DNA of 64,000 bases from contig NZ_CP087585.1 of the NCBI RefSeq assembly GCF_022200785.1, positions 1,798,001-1,862,000 of the forward strand, in the 5' to 3' direction. Every line of letters starts with the position of its first letter. The first letter of the stretch is position 1. Source of the DNA: Pedobacter mucosus. Lineage in GTDB: Bacteria; Bacteroidota; Bacteroidia; Sphingobacteriales; Sphingobacteriaceae. The notes beneath the pieces were generated by a model. The model did not search any database and was not told the DNA's origin. It saw nothing but the letters and a program-made list of their open reading frames with translations. Of the stretch, positions 34,772 to 44,091 are shown one piece after another. The translations under genes were made by a program, and so were the position numbers.

Positions 34772-35722
34772 TTACTTACTAAAATGCTCAATAATTAATA
34801 AAGCTAATTCAGTTCCAATACGTTCTTGCGCTTCGTTAGTAGAGGCACCAATGTGTGGTGTTAGTGAAATTTTTGGATGCGTCAATATTGCTGCTAAAGG
34901 CGTGGGTTCGCTATCAAAAACGTCTAAACCAGCGAATGAGACTTTACCAGAATCTAACGCTTCGATTAAAGCAGGTTCATCAATCGTTCCACCACGAGAA
35001 CAGTTTACAATACCTACACCATTTTTCATTTTTGCAAATTCATCTGTACCTAAAATCGGTTTATCAGCAAACGGAGTATGTAAACTAAAGAAATCACTTC
35101 CAGCAATTACTTCATTAAGAGTTACTGTTTTGATTGGTATAGTTACGGATTGTCCTCCTTGAAAATCTAACTTTATTTCAGTTTCAGATGGATACAAATC
35201 ATAAGCTAAAACATTCATTCCTAAACCTAATGCCACTTTTGCGGTTGCACGGCCTATTCTTCCAAAACCTATAATCCCAATTGTTTTACCACTTAATTCA
35301 GTTCCTTTAGCATAAGCTTTTTTAAGGTTATTGAATTGAGTTGCACCTTCAACTGGCATTTTACGATTTGAATCTTGTAAAAATCTTATCCCTGTAAATA
35401 AATGAGAAAATACCAGTTCTGCAACTGATAATGAAGAGGCTGCTGGTGTATTAACTACCGCTACACCAATACTACGGGCATATTCTACATCAATATTATC
35501 CATACCAACTCCGCCCCTGCCAATTAACTTAACATTAGGTACTAAATCAAGTAATTCTTTTCTAACTTTAGTTGCACTTCTAACCGTAATCGCATCATAA
35601 CTTTTTAAGGCTTCGGCTAATTGGTCTTGTGGAATGGTTTCGGTATCAACCTGAAATCCCGCTTTTTCTAATAATTCTTTTCCGATAGGATCAATTCCAT
35701 CGTTTGCTAATATTTTAATCAT
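34772..35722 (-). CDS. serA: D-3-phosphoglycerate dehydrogenase, 316 aa
   Basis: Oxidises 3-phosphoglycerate to 3-phosphohydroxypyruvate with NAD+, the first step of serine synthesis. The D-2-hydroxyacid dehydrogenase core is complete: VKLIGRGGVGMDNIDVEYA, the NAD loop GIIGFGRIGRATAK, Arg in NCSRGGTIDE, and the catalytic His in SLTPHIGASTNEAQE. It is short because it lacks the C-terminal ACT regulatory domain, so serine feedback through ACT is not expected. It lies 67 bp after serC on the same strand, forming a serine operon. Confidence 0.9.
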   Translation of the reverse strand: MIKILANDGIDPIGKELLEKAGFQVDTETIPQDQLAEALKSYDAITVRSATKVRKELLDLVPNVKLIGRGGVGMDNIDVEYARSIGVAVVNTPAASSLSVAELVFSHLFTGIRFLQDSNRKMPVEGATQFNNLKKAYAKGTELSGKTIGIIGFGRIGRATAKVALGLGMNVLAYDLYPSETEIKLDFQGGQSVTIPIKTVTLNEVIAGSDFFSLHTPFADKPILGTDEFAKMKNGVGIVNCSRGGTIDEPALIEALDSGKVSFAGLDVFDSEPTPLAAILTHPKISLTPHIGASTNEAQERIGTELALLIIEHFSK

Positions 35723-35789
35723 AATATGATTTCAGTGATTAAATTGAATATGCCGATTCAAATGCAGCTCAATTATCTCTTAATTTAAA

Positions 35790-36863
35790 TTAATTTGCTT
35801 TTGCTTGTTTTTCTTCAAATACTTGCATGGCATCAATTAACGCATGAACGCTTGTAATTGGTAAAGCATTATACATTGATGCACGGAAACCGCCAACACT
35901 TCTATGTCCTTTAATCCCTACTATTCCCTCGTCTTCTGCATATTTTAGAAATGGTTTCTCCAACTCGGGATTTTCCATCACAAAACAAATATTCATTTTT
36001 GAGCGATCTTCTACCGCACATGTACCTTTAAACAATGGGTTACGGTCTATTTCTCTGTAAAGCGCTTCTGCCTTATGCTTATTTTCTTTTTCGATTTCAG
36101 CAACACCTCCCTTAGATTTTAACCAACGAAGATTTAATAATGCCACGTAAATAGAAAAAACAGGTGGTGTATTATACATTGAATCATTATCAATATGAGC
36201 TTGATAATTTAGCATGGAAGGGATTTTGCGATCGATCTTACCTAAAGCATCGTTTTTCACGATTACAATAGTTAATCCTGCTGGACCAATATTTTTTTGT
36301 GCACCAGCATAAATTAAATCAAATTTCGAAATGTCGATCACACGGCTCATAATATCCGAAGACATATCGCAAACCACCGGAACATTAGTAACCGGAACTT
36401 CGAAAAGTTCAGTTCCATAAATCGTATTGTTTGATGTATAATGAAAGTAAGCGCTATCCGCAGGAATTTCAAAATCCTTAGGAATAAAAGTATAATTAGC
36501 ATCTTTTGATGATGCAATAACATTTACATCACCTACAAATTTAGCTTCTTTTAATGCCTTGGTTGCCCAAACGCCCGAATCTAAATAACTTGCTGTTTGC
36601 CCATCGCCCAGTAAATTCATTGGAACCATTGCAAATTGCAAACTTGCCCCACCTTGTAAAAACAAAACGGAATAACCAGATGGGACATTTAATAACTCTT
36701 TTACCAACTTGTCTGCTTCAGCAACAACTGCCTCAAACTCGGTCGTTCTATGCGAAATTTCTAAAATTGATAATCCATCGTTAAAATCTAAAACTGCATT
36801 TGCAGCTTGTTTAAACACTTCTTGAGGTAAAATACAAGGGCCTGCGCCGAAATTATGCTTCAT
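35790..36863 (-). CDS. serC: Phosphoserine aminotransferase, 357 aa
   Basis: A PLP enzyme transferring amino groups from glutamate to 3-phosphohydroxypyruvate, the second step of serine synthesis (also used in pyridoxal phosphate synthesis). The N-terminus [13 protein letters not shown] is a hallmark. The PLP Lys is in [34 protein letters not shown] and [14 protein letters not shown] complete the substrate site. Normal length. First gene of the serC-serA operon. Confidence 0.95.
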   Translation of the reverse strand: MKHNFGAGPCILPQEVFKQAANAVLDFNDGLSILEISHRTTEFEAVVAEADKLVKELLNVPSGYSVLFLQGGASLQFAMVPMNLLGDGQTASYLDSGVWATKALKEAKFVGDVNVIASSKDANYTFIPKDFEIPADSAYFHYTSNNTIYGTELFEVPVTNVPVVCDMSSDIMSRVIDISKFDLIYAGAQKNIGPAGLTIVIVKNDALGKIDRKIPSMLNYQAHIDNDSMYNTPPVFSIYVALLNLRWLKSKGGVAEIEKENKHKAEALYREIDRNPLFKGTCAVEDRSKMNICFVMENPELEKPFLKYAEDEGIVGIKGHRSVGGFRASMYNALPITSVHALIDAMQVFEEKQAKAN

Positions 36864-37175
36864 CTTATTATATAAATGATTATGGCGTAAATGTAAAATT
36901 TTTAAAGCAGTTCTGCCTACAAAATCGTATCATAAAAATTTAATTTTGTTAAAATTTAATTCAATTTTGGTTGTTTTATTGCAGTTTTTGCAATTAAAAC
37001 GGTTAATCTGAAATTAGAGACATTTAAATAATTTAGGATTCAAATACAGCTGTATTTTAATGATATCAGTTCGAAATCAAGTGGGAAAATTTTAAACATT
37101 TATTATCCTTATAAATGAAGATCGCATTTGATAAAATCAGTCATTATCAAAAATTCTAAATCCTCTTTTGGTTGT
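36864..37175. other. Intergenic region between a TonB receptor gene and serC
   Basis: A 312-bp very AT-rich gap upstream of serC and downstream of the TonB receptor. A near -7 box (TACATTTA on the minus strand) lies about 25 bp before serC. No terminator hairpin, gene or repeat seen. Confidence 0.4.
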
Positions 37176-39602
37176 TCATCTTTTGTTTTTCAATTTAACA
37201 ATCAATTTTAAGTTAAATTGTCTACCAGTTAAATAATTAGGAATAGCGTATTGAACATTGTCTACATCTTTTAGCCAAAGATAAGAAACTGTATTATTGA
37301 TGTTTAGCATATTAAATACTTCAAAAAAGAGAATTACGGAACTAAAATTTTTATCTAAAAATTTAGGTTTATGCAACGCAGCATCATCCAAAAAATCTTT
37401 CGAAAAACCGATATCTACTCGCTTGTAAGAGGGAATAAAAAACTTGTCTAAATACTTGGGAGTTTGCGATGGACCAATGGGTAAACGCGAACCATATAAC
37501 GCGTTTAAGTGGACTTTATAGGTCGGACTATTCAACAATTTATCTTGAAAAAATATAGAAAAATTTACCCTTTGATCAGTTGGGCGCTTCAAATAACCGG
37601 GGTAAATTGTTTGTCCATTTTGAACATAACTATCATTAATTATATCTTCATTAGCATGCATTATAGACATTCGAAAATAAGAAACTAAGTCTTTTACAAA
37701 TTCGCCACCGATACTAAAATCAGCACCATATGCATAACCCTTAGAAACTTCCGTTGCCAAATATTTTATCCGCAGGTTATCAATTTTATAAGGAATTAAT
37801 CTGTCAGAATATTTAAAATATACCTCTGAAGTGAACTTTAAGCGTGTTCCGAAAGCGTCGAAAGCATAATCATAACCTATCGAGGTGTTATATGAACTTT
37901 GGGCTTTTTGATCAAGATTTAGTAAACCAGAAAAGTCTCGGATAGTTCGATATGACGGCGGCTGTTTGTAAACACCAGCCGTAAACCTCAGAATTTTATT
38001 ATTAGAATTTGGTCGATAAGCAATCAACATTCTAGGGCTAATTAAAAGTTGATCACTTAATGAACTGTAAGTTGCACGAGCGCCTAACTGCAGTTCGGCC
38101 TGATCTGATAAAGAATAACTATCCTGAATATAAGCGCTATAATTTTCAATTTTCAGACTATTCTCTATGTTAATTACATTTTGTAAAGTAATATTTTTTG
38201 AATTGTTTGGCAAAATAAATCCTGCAGAATCCGTGTAGTTATACTCATTTAATCTATCATCATATTTAGATTGATCATACTTAAATCCCCAAGAAAAAAC
38301 ATGATTATCAAAATTTTGATCAACTTTTATTTGCGACGCAAAAACTTGGGTGTTTAAGCTATTCCGTCCATAATTGTAGTAACTTCCAATACCTCTATTC
38401 TTATTAATTACGCCTAAACTTCCTCCAGAAAAATCCTGATCAACTTCATCAAAAACATAACTTCCGTCAATATCAAATCGTTCTCTCTCGAGTGTATTAA
38501 AATAGCTGTTAATAAATTTTATAACCAGATTTGGCTTCGGCGAATAGGTTGCGGTAATCGCTGTTCCTAAAGTTTGATAGTCATCAATTTCTTGGCCTGT
38601 GTAATCAACATTCAGGCGTAATGTTGTATTTAAAGTTCCAAATTGTGTTTCTCTATTCTCCGGAATCAGTTTAAATTGACCAAGGTTTAAATTTCCTAAA
38701 ATGTTAATATTGAATTTTGGCGAGAAATCATATTGATATAAGATCTGCGCATCAGCGAAATTAGGATTATAGCTTCCTTTCTCATCTTGCTTAATCAGTA
38801 CACTAGCATTATTTTTATAGCGTAATCCTACAAGTAAAAAACTATTTTTAAAATTCTTTTTTGTTGTGAAACTTGTATTTAAAAAGCTTGTGCTAAAAAC
38901 AGTCTGGTTGCTATCGGGCTTATCATACTTAATATCTAAAACGGAAGAGAGTTTGTCTCCATACTTTGCCTCAAAACCTCCAGCAGAAAATTTTGCCTTA
39001 GTCACTAAATCAGAATTTATAAAACTTAGCCCCTCCTGTTGTCCGTTACGAATTAATACCGGCCGGTTAATTTCGATATCATTTATATAAATTAGATTTT
39101 CATCGAAATTACCACCTCTTACGCTGTATTGAGAACTTAACTCGTTATTGGTGGATACGCCAGGCAACGTTTTCAACATGGTTTCAAAATTCCCTGATAC
39201 CAATGGCATAAAAGCAACATCGGTTACGTTGATTGTAGTAGTGTTGCTTAACTGGTTTTGTTTGTTGGTAATGTTTACCTGTTCAAGCTCGTTAATATTT
39301 GCTTGTAGCAAAATTTGCTGGTTCACCCTAGCTCCTGCTAGTTCATTAAATTTTAACGTTTTATGCTGATAACCAAGTAGCGCATATTTTAAGGTGAAAT
39401 TTTTGGATTTAGAATAAATGGTGTAAACTCCAAATTCGTCAGTTACGGTAGATTGTGCCTGACCTAAAACAATAATAGTAACTTGTGATAATGGTATTTT
39501 CTCTTCATTATAAACGATCCCAGAAACCCGGACTATTGGTTGAGCTAAAGCCGTTAGGCAACACGCAGCTAAAAGGAAGAGAATTAGCCTCAGTTTAAGC
39601 AT
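37176..39602 (-). CDS. TonB-dependent receptor with carboxypeptidase-like N-terminal domain, 808 aa
   Basis: Outer-membrane transporter. Signal peptide to residue 20 (LILFLLAACCLTALAQ); regulatory-like domain about 25-110 (VSGIVYNEEKIPLSQVTIIV, DEFGVYTIYSK); plug about 115-230 with LPGVSTNNELSSQYSVRGGN and NLIYINDIEINRP; then a 22-strand-type barrel to the end (TGRQFNLKLIVKLKNKR, with a slightly atypical C-terminus). No SusD or siderophore genes nearby, so the substrate is unknown. It lies 62 bp upstream of... and on the same strand as rpe's downstream end: rpe precedes it, so read-through from rpe is possible. Confidence 0.85.
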   Translation of the reverse strand: MLKLRLILFLLAACCLTALAQPIVRVSGIVYNEEKIPLSQVTIIVLGQAQSTVTDEFGVYTIYSKSKNFTLKYALLGYQHKTLKFNELAGARVNQQILLQANINELEQVNITNKQNQLSNTTTINVTDVAFMPLVSGNFETMLKTLPGVSTNNELSSQYSVRGGNFDENLIYINDIEINRPVLIRNGQQEGLSFINSDLVTKAKFSAGGFEAKYGDKLSSVLDIKYDKPDSNQTVFSTSFLNTSFTTKKNFKNSFLLVGLRYKNNASVLIKQDEKGSYNPNFADAQILYQYDFSPKFNINILGNLNLGQFKLIPENRETQFGTLNTTLRLNVDYTGQEIDDYQTLGTAITATYSPKPNLVIKFINSYFNTLERERFDIDGSYVFDEVDQDFSGGSLGVINKNRGIGSYYNYGRNSLNTQVFASQIKVDQNFDNHVFSWGFKYDQSKYDDRLNEYNYTDSAGFILPNNSKNITLQNVINIENSLKIENYSAYIQDSYSLSDQAELQLGARATYSSLSDQLLISPRMLIAYRPNSNNKILRFTAGVYKQPPSYRTIRDFSGLLNLDQKAQSSYNTSIGYDYAFDAFGTRLKFTSEVYFKYSDRLIPYKIDNLRIKYLATEVSKGYAYGADFSIGGEFVKDLVSYFRMSIMHANEDIINDSYVQNGQTIYPGYLKRPTDQRVNFSIFFQDKLLNSPTYKVHLNALYGSRLPIGPSQTPKYLDKFFIPSYKRVDIGFSKDFLDDAALHKPKFLDKNFSSVILFFEVFNMLNINNTVSYLWLKDVDNVQYAIPNYLTGRQFNLKLIVKLKNKR

Positions 39603-39623
39603 TTTTAGTTACCGAAATTATTA

Positions 39624-39637
39624 GTATCAGGTATCAA
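39624..39637 (-). repeat. Heptanucleotide repeat remnant between rpe and the TonB receptor
   Basis: GTATCAG GTATCAA on the plus strand (CTGATAC/TTGATAC units on the minus strand). Two clean 7-base units directly upstream of the receptor gene; compare 30551-30585. Confidence 0.4.
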
Positions 39638-39663
39638 GACTAGGGCTTAATTTAAGTAAAAAA

Positions 39664-40335
39664 TCAGATGTTGATACTTGAGTTTGCCAAATTTTTCATT
39701 TTAGAAATGGTTACTGCTGGATTATCTGTTGCAAAAATAGCATTTCCAGACACAAAAGCATTAGCACCTGCTGATACTAATGTAGCAATATTTTGTAAAC
39801 CTACGCCACCATCAACCTGGATAATTAAACCTTCATTTTTACCTTGAATCAAAGCTTTTAGATCCTGAATCTTTTTGTAGGTATTGTGAATGAATTGTTG
39901 TCCGCCAAAACCTGGATTAACCGACATAATCAGCACCAGATCTAAATCTTCGATCACATCATGCAGCAAAGCAACAGGCGTATGAGGATTTAAAGCAACG
40001 CCAGCCTTACAGCCTGATGATTTTATTAATTGAATAGTTCTATGCAAATGCGTACATGCCTCATAATGAACGGTAATTCTATCTGCCCCTGATTGAGCAA
40101 ACTCAGGAATAAATTTATCTGGCTCCACAATCATCAAATGAACATCTAGAGGTTTAGTCGCATGTTTTTTAACTGCAGCCATTACAGGGAAACCAAAAGA
40201 AATATTTGGAACAAAAACACCATCCATTATGTCAACGTGAAACCAATCGGCCTCACTTTGATTTATCATTTCGATATCGCGTTGTAAGTTGCCAAAATCA
40301 GCAGAAAGTATGGATGGGGCAATGATGTATTTCAT
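39664..40335 (-). CDS. rpe: Ribulose-phosphate 3-epimerase, 223 aa
   Basis: A TIM-barrel enzyme interconverting ribulose 5-phosphate and xylulose 5-phosphate in the pentose phosphate pathway. Diagnostic blocks: IAPSILSADFGNLQRDIEMI, WFHVDIMDGVFVPNISFG, LMIVEPDKFIPEF, MSVNPGFGGQQFI and IQVDGGVG. An upstream in-frame ATG at 40371 would add 12 residues read from repeat-like DNA (40351-40370), so the ATG at 40335 (MKYIIAPS) is chosen; it gives the usual length. Confidence 0.93.
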   Translation of the reverse strand: MKYIIAPSILSADFGNLQRDIEMINQSEADWFHVDIMDGVFVPNISFGFPVMAAVKKHATKPLDVHLMIVEPDKFIPEFAQSGADRITVHYEACTHLHRTIQLIKSSGCKAGVALNPHTPVALLHDVIEDLDLVLIMSVNPGFGGQQFIHNTYKKIQDLKALIQGKNEGLIIQVDGGVGLQNIATLVSAGANAFVSGNAIFATDNPAVTISKMKNLANSSINI

Positions 40336-40350
40336 TTGATTTATTTTGTC

Positions 40351-40370
40351 GGCATTGCGAGGCAATGACA
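40351..40370. repeat. REP-like fragment upstream of rpe
   Basis: GGCATTGCGAGGCAATGACA, resembling the GTCATTGCGAGG-type extragenic repeats of many Bacteroidota, with short self-complementarity (CATTGC/GCAATG). It sits just before the true rpe start. Confidence 0.4.
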
Positions 40371-40440
40371 AGTTGGTTTAGTAAATTTAGCAATAATGCA
40401 AGTTACAAAATCATTTCAAACAAACTTATATATCAACAAA

Positions 40441-40470
40441 AAACCCTTTCAATCGAAATTGAAAGGGTTT
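40441..40470 (-). terminator. Intrinsic terminator of pnp
   Basis: AAACCCTTTCAAT-CGAA-ATTGAAAGGGTTT, a perfect 13-bp stem with a 4-nt loop; T-rich on the minus strand. It lies 46 bp beyond pnp. Confidence 0.88.
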
Positions 40471-40478
40471 GTATTATT

Positions 40479-40504
40479 TATCCTTCGACAAGCTCAGGAT
40501 GACA
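40479..40504. repeat. REP-like element between pnp and its terminator
   Basis: On the minus strand this reads TGTCATCCTGAGCTTGTCGA then AGGATA, a short imperfect hairpin sequence that I recognise as a widespread extragenic repeat in Bacteroidota genomes. Only 11 bp from the pnp stop. Confidence 0.6.
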
Positions 40505-40515
40505 ATCTATTAAAC

Positions 40516-42651
40516 TTAAGCTTGTGGTGTAGCTGGTTTTTCTGGTCTTGGCAATAAAACTTTACGAGAAAGTTTCATTTTACCTTGTTTATCGATGTCT
40601 AACAATTTAACCTCGATTTTATCACCTTCCTTCAATACACCATCCATAGTTTCTAAACGTTCCCATGAAATTTCAGAAATGTGTAACAAACCATCTTTAC
40701 CTGGCATAACTTCAACAAATGCACCAAATGGCATAATTGATTTTACTTTACCTTGGTAAACCTCACCAATTTCTGGTTTAGCTACGATGTTACGAATACG
40801 AGTAACTGCTGCATCAATAGCTGCTTTATTATCTGCGAAAATTTCTACGATACCCTTACCGTCTACTTCTTCAATAGAAATTGATGCGCCAGTTTCGCGT
40901 TGCATTTCTTGAATAATTTTACCGCCTGGGCCGATAATTGCGCCTATAAATTCTTTCTCAATAGTTAAAGAAACAATACGTGGAGCATGTGGTTTATAAT
41001 CTTCATTAGATTGGCTCAAAGTTTTAGCCATCTCACCTAAAATGTGCAAACGGCCTTCTTTAGCTTGCAATAAAGCTTTTGTTAAAACTTCATATGATAA
41101 GCCATTGATTTTTAAGTCCATTTGACAAGCAACAATACCATTTGCAGTACCAGTTACCTTGAAATCCATATCACCTAAATGATCTTCATCACCTAAAATA
41201 TCAGATAATATTGCATATTTACCAGTTTTCTCATCAGTAATTAAACCCATTGCAATACCAGAAACTGGCGCTTTGATTTTAATACCTGCATCCATAAGTG
41301 CTAATGTACCCGCACAAACAGTAGCCATTGATGATGAACCGTTAGATTCTAAAATATCAGAAACGATACGGATGGTATATGGATTTGCATCACCTTGTGG
41401 TAATATTTTTTTCAATGAACGTTGCGCTAAAGCACCGTGACCAATTTCACGACGACCCGCACCTCTATTTGGTCTAACCTCTCCAGTTGAAAAACCAGGG
41501 AAATTATAGTGCAATAAGAATTTATTGTAACCATTGAAGAAAGCGCCATCAATCATTTGCTCATCATCTTTACTACCTAAAGTAACTGACGTTAATGATT
41601 GAGTTTCGCCACGTGTAAACACAGCCGAACCGTGAGCAGCAGGTAAATAACCAACTTCACTCCAAATTGGGCGAATTTCAGTAGTCTTACGACCATCTAA
41701 ACGAATACCTTCATCTAATAATAGATTTCTGATTGCATCATACTGAACATCATGGTAATAATGTTTAGCCATTGCCTTCGTTAAATCTGCAGTATCTTCT
41801 GGCATTGCAGCAAAGAAATCATTGATAATTGCGGTAAAACCTTCTTTACGAACATCTTTATTACCACCAGCTTTTGCAATCGCATAAACTTTATCATAAG
41901 TATCAGCAAAAACCTGAGCTCTTAAATCAGCATCATGATCTTCGTGATTATATTCGCGTTTTACAGTTTTGCCTGTAGCTTCAGTTAATTCAACCTGAAT
42001 AGCACATTGAACTTTAATTGCAGCGTGTGCAAATTTTAAAGCTTCAACCATTTCATCTTCCTGAATTTCATCACATTCACCTTCAACCATGCCGATATCG
42101 TTAGCTGAACCAGCAACCATAAACTCTAAAGTTGCACGCTCCAACTGACTAGCCAATGGATTGATTACCAGTTTGCCATCAATTTTTGCAACACGTACTT
42201 CAGAAATAGGACCGTTAAAAGGAATATCAGAAACTGATAATGCAGCAGATGCCGCTAAACCTGCCAAACAATCTGGCATAATATCTTTATCAGCAGATAT
42301 TAATGAAATCATCACCTGCGTATCAGAGTGATAATCACTTGGGAACATTGGGCGTAAAGCTCTATCAACCAAACGAGAAATTAAAACCTCGTAATCTGAT
42401 AATCTTGCCTCACGACGTAAAAAGCCACCTGGAATACGACCAGTAGCCGCATATTTTTCTTGGTAATCAACTGATAATGGTAAAAAATCAGTTCCTGGTT
42501 TAGCGCCAACGGTTGATACAACAGTTGCTAACAACATGGTATCTCCCATTTTTACTACAACCGAACCATCAGCTTGTTTAGCTAATTTACCAGTTTCAAT
42601 TTCTACAATTCTGCCATCGCCCAAATCGAACGATTTTTTTATTACATTCAT
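40516..42651 (-). CDS. pnp: Polyribonucleotide nucleotidyltransferase, 711 aa
   Basis: A 3'-to-5' phosphorolytic exoribonuclease, a core RNA-decay enzyme. Two RNase PH domains (about 10-230 and 315-550) flank an alpha-helical linker; the second contains the active-site region [18 protein letters not shown] domain ([19 protein letters not shown], about 560-620) and an S1 domain ([20 protein letters not shown], about 630-700) complete the normal architecture. It lies downstream of rpsO with a terminator between them, the conserved rpsO-pnp order. Confidence 0.96.
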   Translation of the reverse strand: MNVIKKSFDLGDGRIVEIETGKLAKQADGSVVVKMGDTMLLATVVSTVGAKPGTDFLPLSVDYQEKYAATGRIPGGFLRREARLSDYEVLISRLVDRALRPMFPSDYHSDTQVMISLISADKDIMPDCLAGLAASAALSVSDIPFNGPISEVRVAKIDGKLVINPLASQLERATLEFMVAGSANDIGMVEGECDEIQEDEMVEALKFAHAAIKVQCAIQVELTEATGKTVKREYNHEDHDADLRAQVFADTYDKVYAIAKAGGNKDVRKEGFTAIINDFFAAMPEDTADLTKAMAKHYYHDVQYDAIRNLLLDEGIRLDGRKTTEIRPIWSEVGYLPAAHGSAVFTRGETQSLTSVTLGSKDDEQMIDGAFFNGYNKFLLHYNFPGFSTGEVRPNRGAGRREIGHGALAQRSLKKILPQGDANPYTIRIVSDILESNGSSSMATVCAGTLALMDAGIKIKAPVSGIAMGLITDEKTGKYAILSDILGDEDHLGDMDFKVTGTANGIVACQMDLKINGLSYEVLTKALLQAKEGRLHILGEMAKTLSQSNEDYKPHAPRIVSLTIEKEFIGAIIGPGGKIIQEMQRETGASISIEEVDGKGIVEIFADNKAAIDAAVTRIRNIVAKPEIGEVYQGKVKSIMPFGAFVEVMPGKDGLLHISEISWERLETMDGVLKEGDKIEVKLLDIDKQGKMKLSRKVLLPRPEKPATPQA

Positions 42652-42724
42652 TTAATTAGAATTATGGTATGTTTTCCTCTTTCGACACACCTTGTTTATA
42701 TATTTATAATTTTTGATTTGATGT

Positions 42725-42754
42725 AAAAAGCCATCCCCTAAAGAATGGCTTTTT
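42725..42754 (-). terminator. Intrinsic terminator (attenuator) between rpsO and pnp
   Basis: AAAAAGCCAT and ATGGCTTTTT form a 10-bp stem with a 10-nt loop; symmetric A/T tails. It follows rpsO by 14 bp, so pnp needs read-through or its own promoter. Confidence 0.85.
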
Positions 42755-42767
42755 TGATAAAATACGC

Positions 42768-43052
42768 TTATTTTTGTTTAATGATATCACGAAGCGATAA
42801 AGCTTTGATGATAGCACGATAGCGCTCAATATCTTTTTTGTATAGGTAAGCCAAAATACCACGGCGTTTACCTACCAATTTTTGAAGTGATAACTGTGTA
42901 GAGAAATCTTTACGATTTTTCTTCAAGTGTTCTGTTAAGTGCGCAATACGGTATGTAAATAACGCTACTTGACCTTCTGCAGAACCAGTGTTGGTTTCTA
43001 CTTCTCCGTGTTGTTTAAAGATTACGGCTTTCTTTTCTGGACTTAAATACAT
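42768..43052 (-). CDS. rpsO: 30S ribosomal protein S15, 94 aa
   Basis: A small helical protein binding 16S rRNA early in 30S assembly. GSAEGQVALFTYRIAHLTEH, FSTQLSLQKLVGKRRGILAY and the C-terminal DIERYRAIIKALSLRD are S15 signatures. It is a few residues longer than the E. coli protein at the N-terminus (MYLSPEKKAV), as usual in Bacteroidota. Driven by a good promoter at 43098-43128. Confidence 0.96.
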   Translation of the reverse strand: MYLSPEKKAVIFKQHGEVETNTGSAEGQVALFTYRIAHLTEHLKKNRKDFSTQLSLQKLVGKRRGILAYLYKKDIERYRAIIKALSLRDIIKQK

Positions 43053-43097
43053 TCTTGAATAATATTAAAGCAATATAAAATTATATTAATTGTGGCG

Positions 43098-43128
43098 CAA
43101 AGATAAAGCTATTTTTGATTATAAGCAA
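43098..43128 (-). promoter_or_regulatory. Promoter of rpsO
   Basis: On the minus strand, TTG (43128-43126), a 20-nt spacer and TATCTTTG (43105-43098), an exact -7 box. The start codon is 45 bp further on. Confidence 0.7.
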
Positions 43129-43176
43129 GTGTATTGCAAGATAGTTAAAAGTACACTTAAAGGGGTTTTTAAGGTC

Positions 43177-43221
43177 TGGAAAGCAAGTTTTGCTTTAATC
43201 GGTTGCTACACTCCCGCCCTC
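43177..43221 (-). repeat. Dispersed intergenic repeat, partial copy 2
   Basis: On the minus strand GAGGGCGGGAGTGTAGCAAC and onward to AACTTGCTTTCCA. It matches the second half of 32073-32158 but lacks the AACCTGAT and hairpin part; a REP-like hairpin lies there instead. Confidence 0.45.
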
Positions 43222-43244
43222 GCTGCAATCTTTTAAAACTTCTA

Positions 43245-43304
43245 TCATTCTGAGGCACGAAGAATCTGTTTCATAGTTTGCAGATTCTTTGCTCCTCAGA
43301 ATGA
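43245..43304. repeat. REP-like inverted repeat
   Basis: Arms 43245-43268 (TCATTCTGAGGCACGAAGAA then TCTG) and 43281-43304 pair at 21 of 24 positions across a 12-nt loop. The TCATTCTGAGG...GAAGAATC pattern is typical of dispersed palindromic repeats in this phylum. Confidence 0.7.
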
Positions 43305-43381
43305 CAGCATATTCAAGGTTGCTGCAATTTTAAAAGGATTTCCGCTAAGTCGGGTTTAGAAAATAAGATTGTGTAGGAAAC

Positions 43382-43578
43382 TTAGTTTTCACCTCGTAGT
43401 TTTCTAAGCACAATTCCTTTTCCATTAGGTACTTTTAGAGGTTTTCCTCCATTCATTGATAATGACAATCGACTGGTTTTTAGTAACTTAAAAAATATCT
43501 CTTTAGCAGAAAGAGAGATTTTTTAAGTTCGCGTTCCATCGCAATTATTTCCTTTTCGATATTAGCATTATATATCAT
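43382..43578 (-). pseudogene. Possible small gene with a two-base insertion
   Basis: From ATG 43578 the frame reads MIYNANIEKEIIAMERELKK and SLF, then runs to an early stop. Removing two bases in the TCTCTCTTTC tract (about 43508-43517) joins it to SAKEIFFKLLKTSRLSLSMN, GGKPLKVPNGKGIVLRK and LRGEN, ending at 43382. The 197-nt span equals 65 codons plus two bases. The joined product looks like a small basic protein of no family I know. A slipped CT repeat is a plausible cause. The alternative, that this is chance open sequence, cannot be excluded. Confidence 0.35.
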
Positions 43579-43637
43579 TAATCTACCTACAATCTGAATT
43601 ACACAAAAACTTAAAATACATATAATAATAAATACCT

Positions 43638-43645
43638 TATTTTTG
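43638..43645 (+). promoter_or_regulatory. -7 box of the thioesterase gene
   Basis: TATTTTTG, an exact TAnnTTTG, 16 bp before the start codon; no clear -33 partner. Confidence 0.5.
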
Positions 43646-43661
43646 CACAAAACATTTACCC

Positions 43662-44081
43662 TTGATAAAAAATCAATTTAGCATTTTCGAAAGCGAATTA
43701 CGTGTCCGTCCTGATGATATCGACATGTTCAACCATGTTCATAATAGTAAGTACTTAGATTATGTATTGGCGGCTCGTTATGAGCAAATGGAAAAATTCT
43801 ACGGCATGCCTTGGGAACATTTTACCAAGCAAGGTTTAGGTTGGGTGGTTAGTCATGTAGATATTAATTTCAAACGCCCACTTTTAATGAATGATTTAAT
43901 GTTAATCAGAACAGGCATTTTAACGATGAATGATAAAGGCTGCGCTGTTCAATTTGAAATCATCAATAAAAAAACCAACAAAGTGGCTTCGGATGGAATT
44001 TTTGATTACGTGCTAATCGATTTAAATACCAGTCGTGGAACAAAAGTGACCGAAGAAATGATCAAAGCATACAGTATATAA
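43662..44081 (+). CDS. Acyl-CoA thioesterase, hotdog fold (YbgC/FcbC-like), 139 aa
   Basis: Hydrolyses acyl-CoA thioesters; a 4-hydroxybenzoyl-CoA thioesterase-type hotdog domain spans the whole protein. The catalytic-loop region is VRPDDIDMFNHVHNSKYLDY, close to the D-x-x-x-H-x-N pattern of the family. The start is TTG at 43662 (MIKNQFSIFE), as no ATG precedes the domain; a promoter box lies just before it. Cytoplasmic. The broken lipoprotein gene follows after 10 bp on the same strand, so they are probably one operon. Confidence 0.85.
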   Translation: MIKNQFSIFESELRVRPDDIDMFNHVHNSKYLDYVLAARYEQMEKFYGMPWEHFTKQGLGWVVSHVDINFKRPLLMNDLMLIRTGILTMNDKGCAVQFEIINKKTNKVASDGIFDYVLIDLNTSRGTKVTEEMIKAYSI

Positions 44082-44091
44082 ATCAATTCAT

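Larger units (their letters stand above)
43053..43381. other. Repeat-rich intergenic region upstream of rpsO
   Basis: Contains the rpsO promoter, a partial dispersed repeat (43177-43221) and a long REP-like inverted repeat (43245-43304). No gene recognised. Confidence 0.5.

Noticed and set aside
34855..36784. Several plus-strand frames inside serA and serC
   Set aside because: Shadows of well-conserved minus-strand genes.
40336..40371. Longer N-terminus for rpe
   Set aside because: The extra residues are encoded by REP-like DNA and are not part of the enzyme family.
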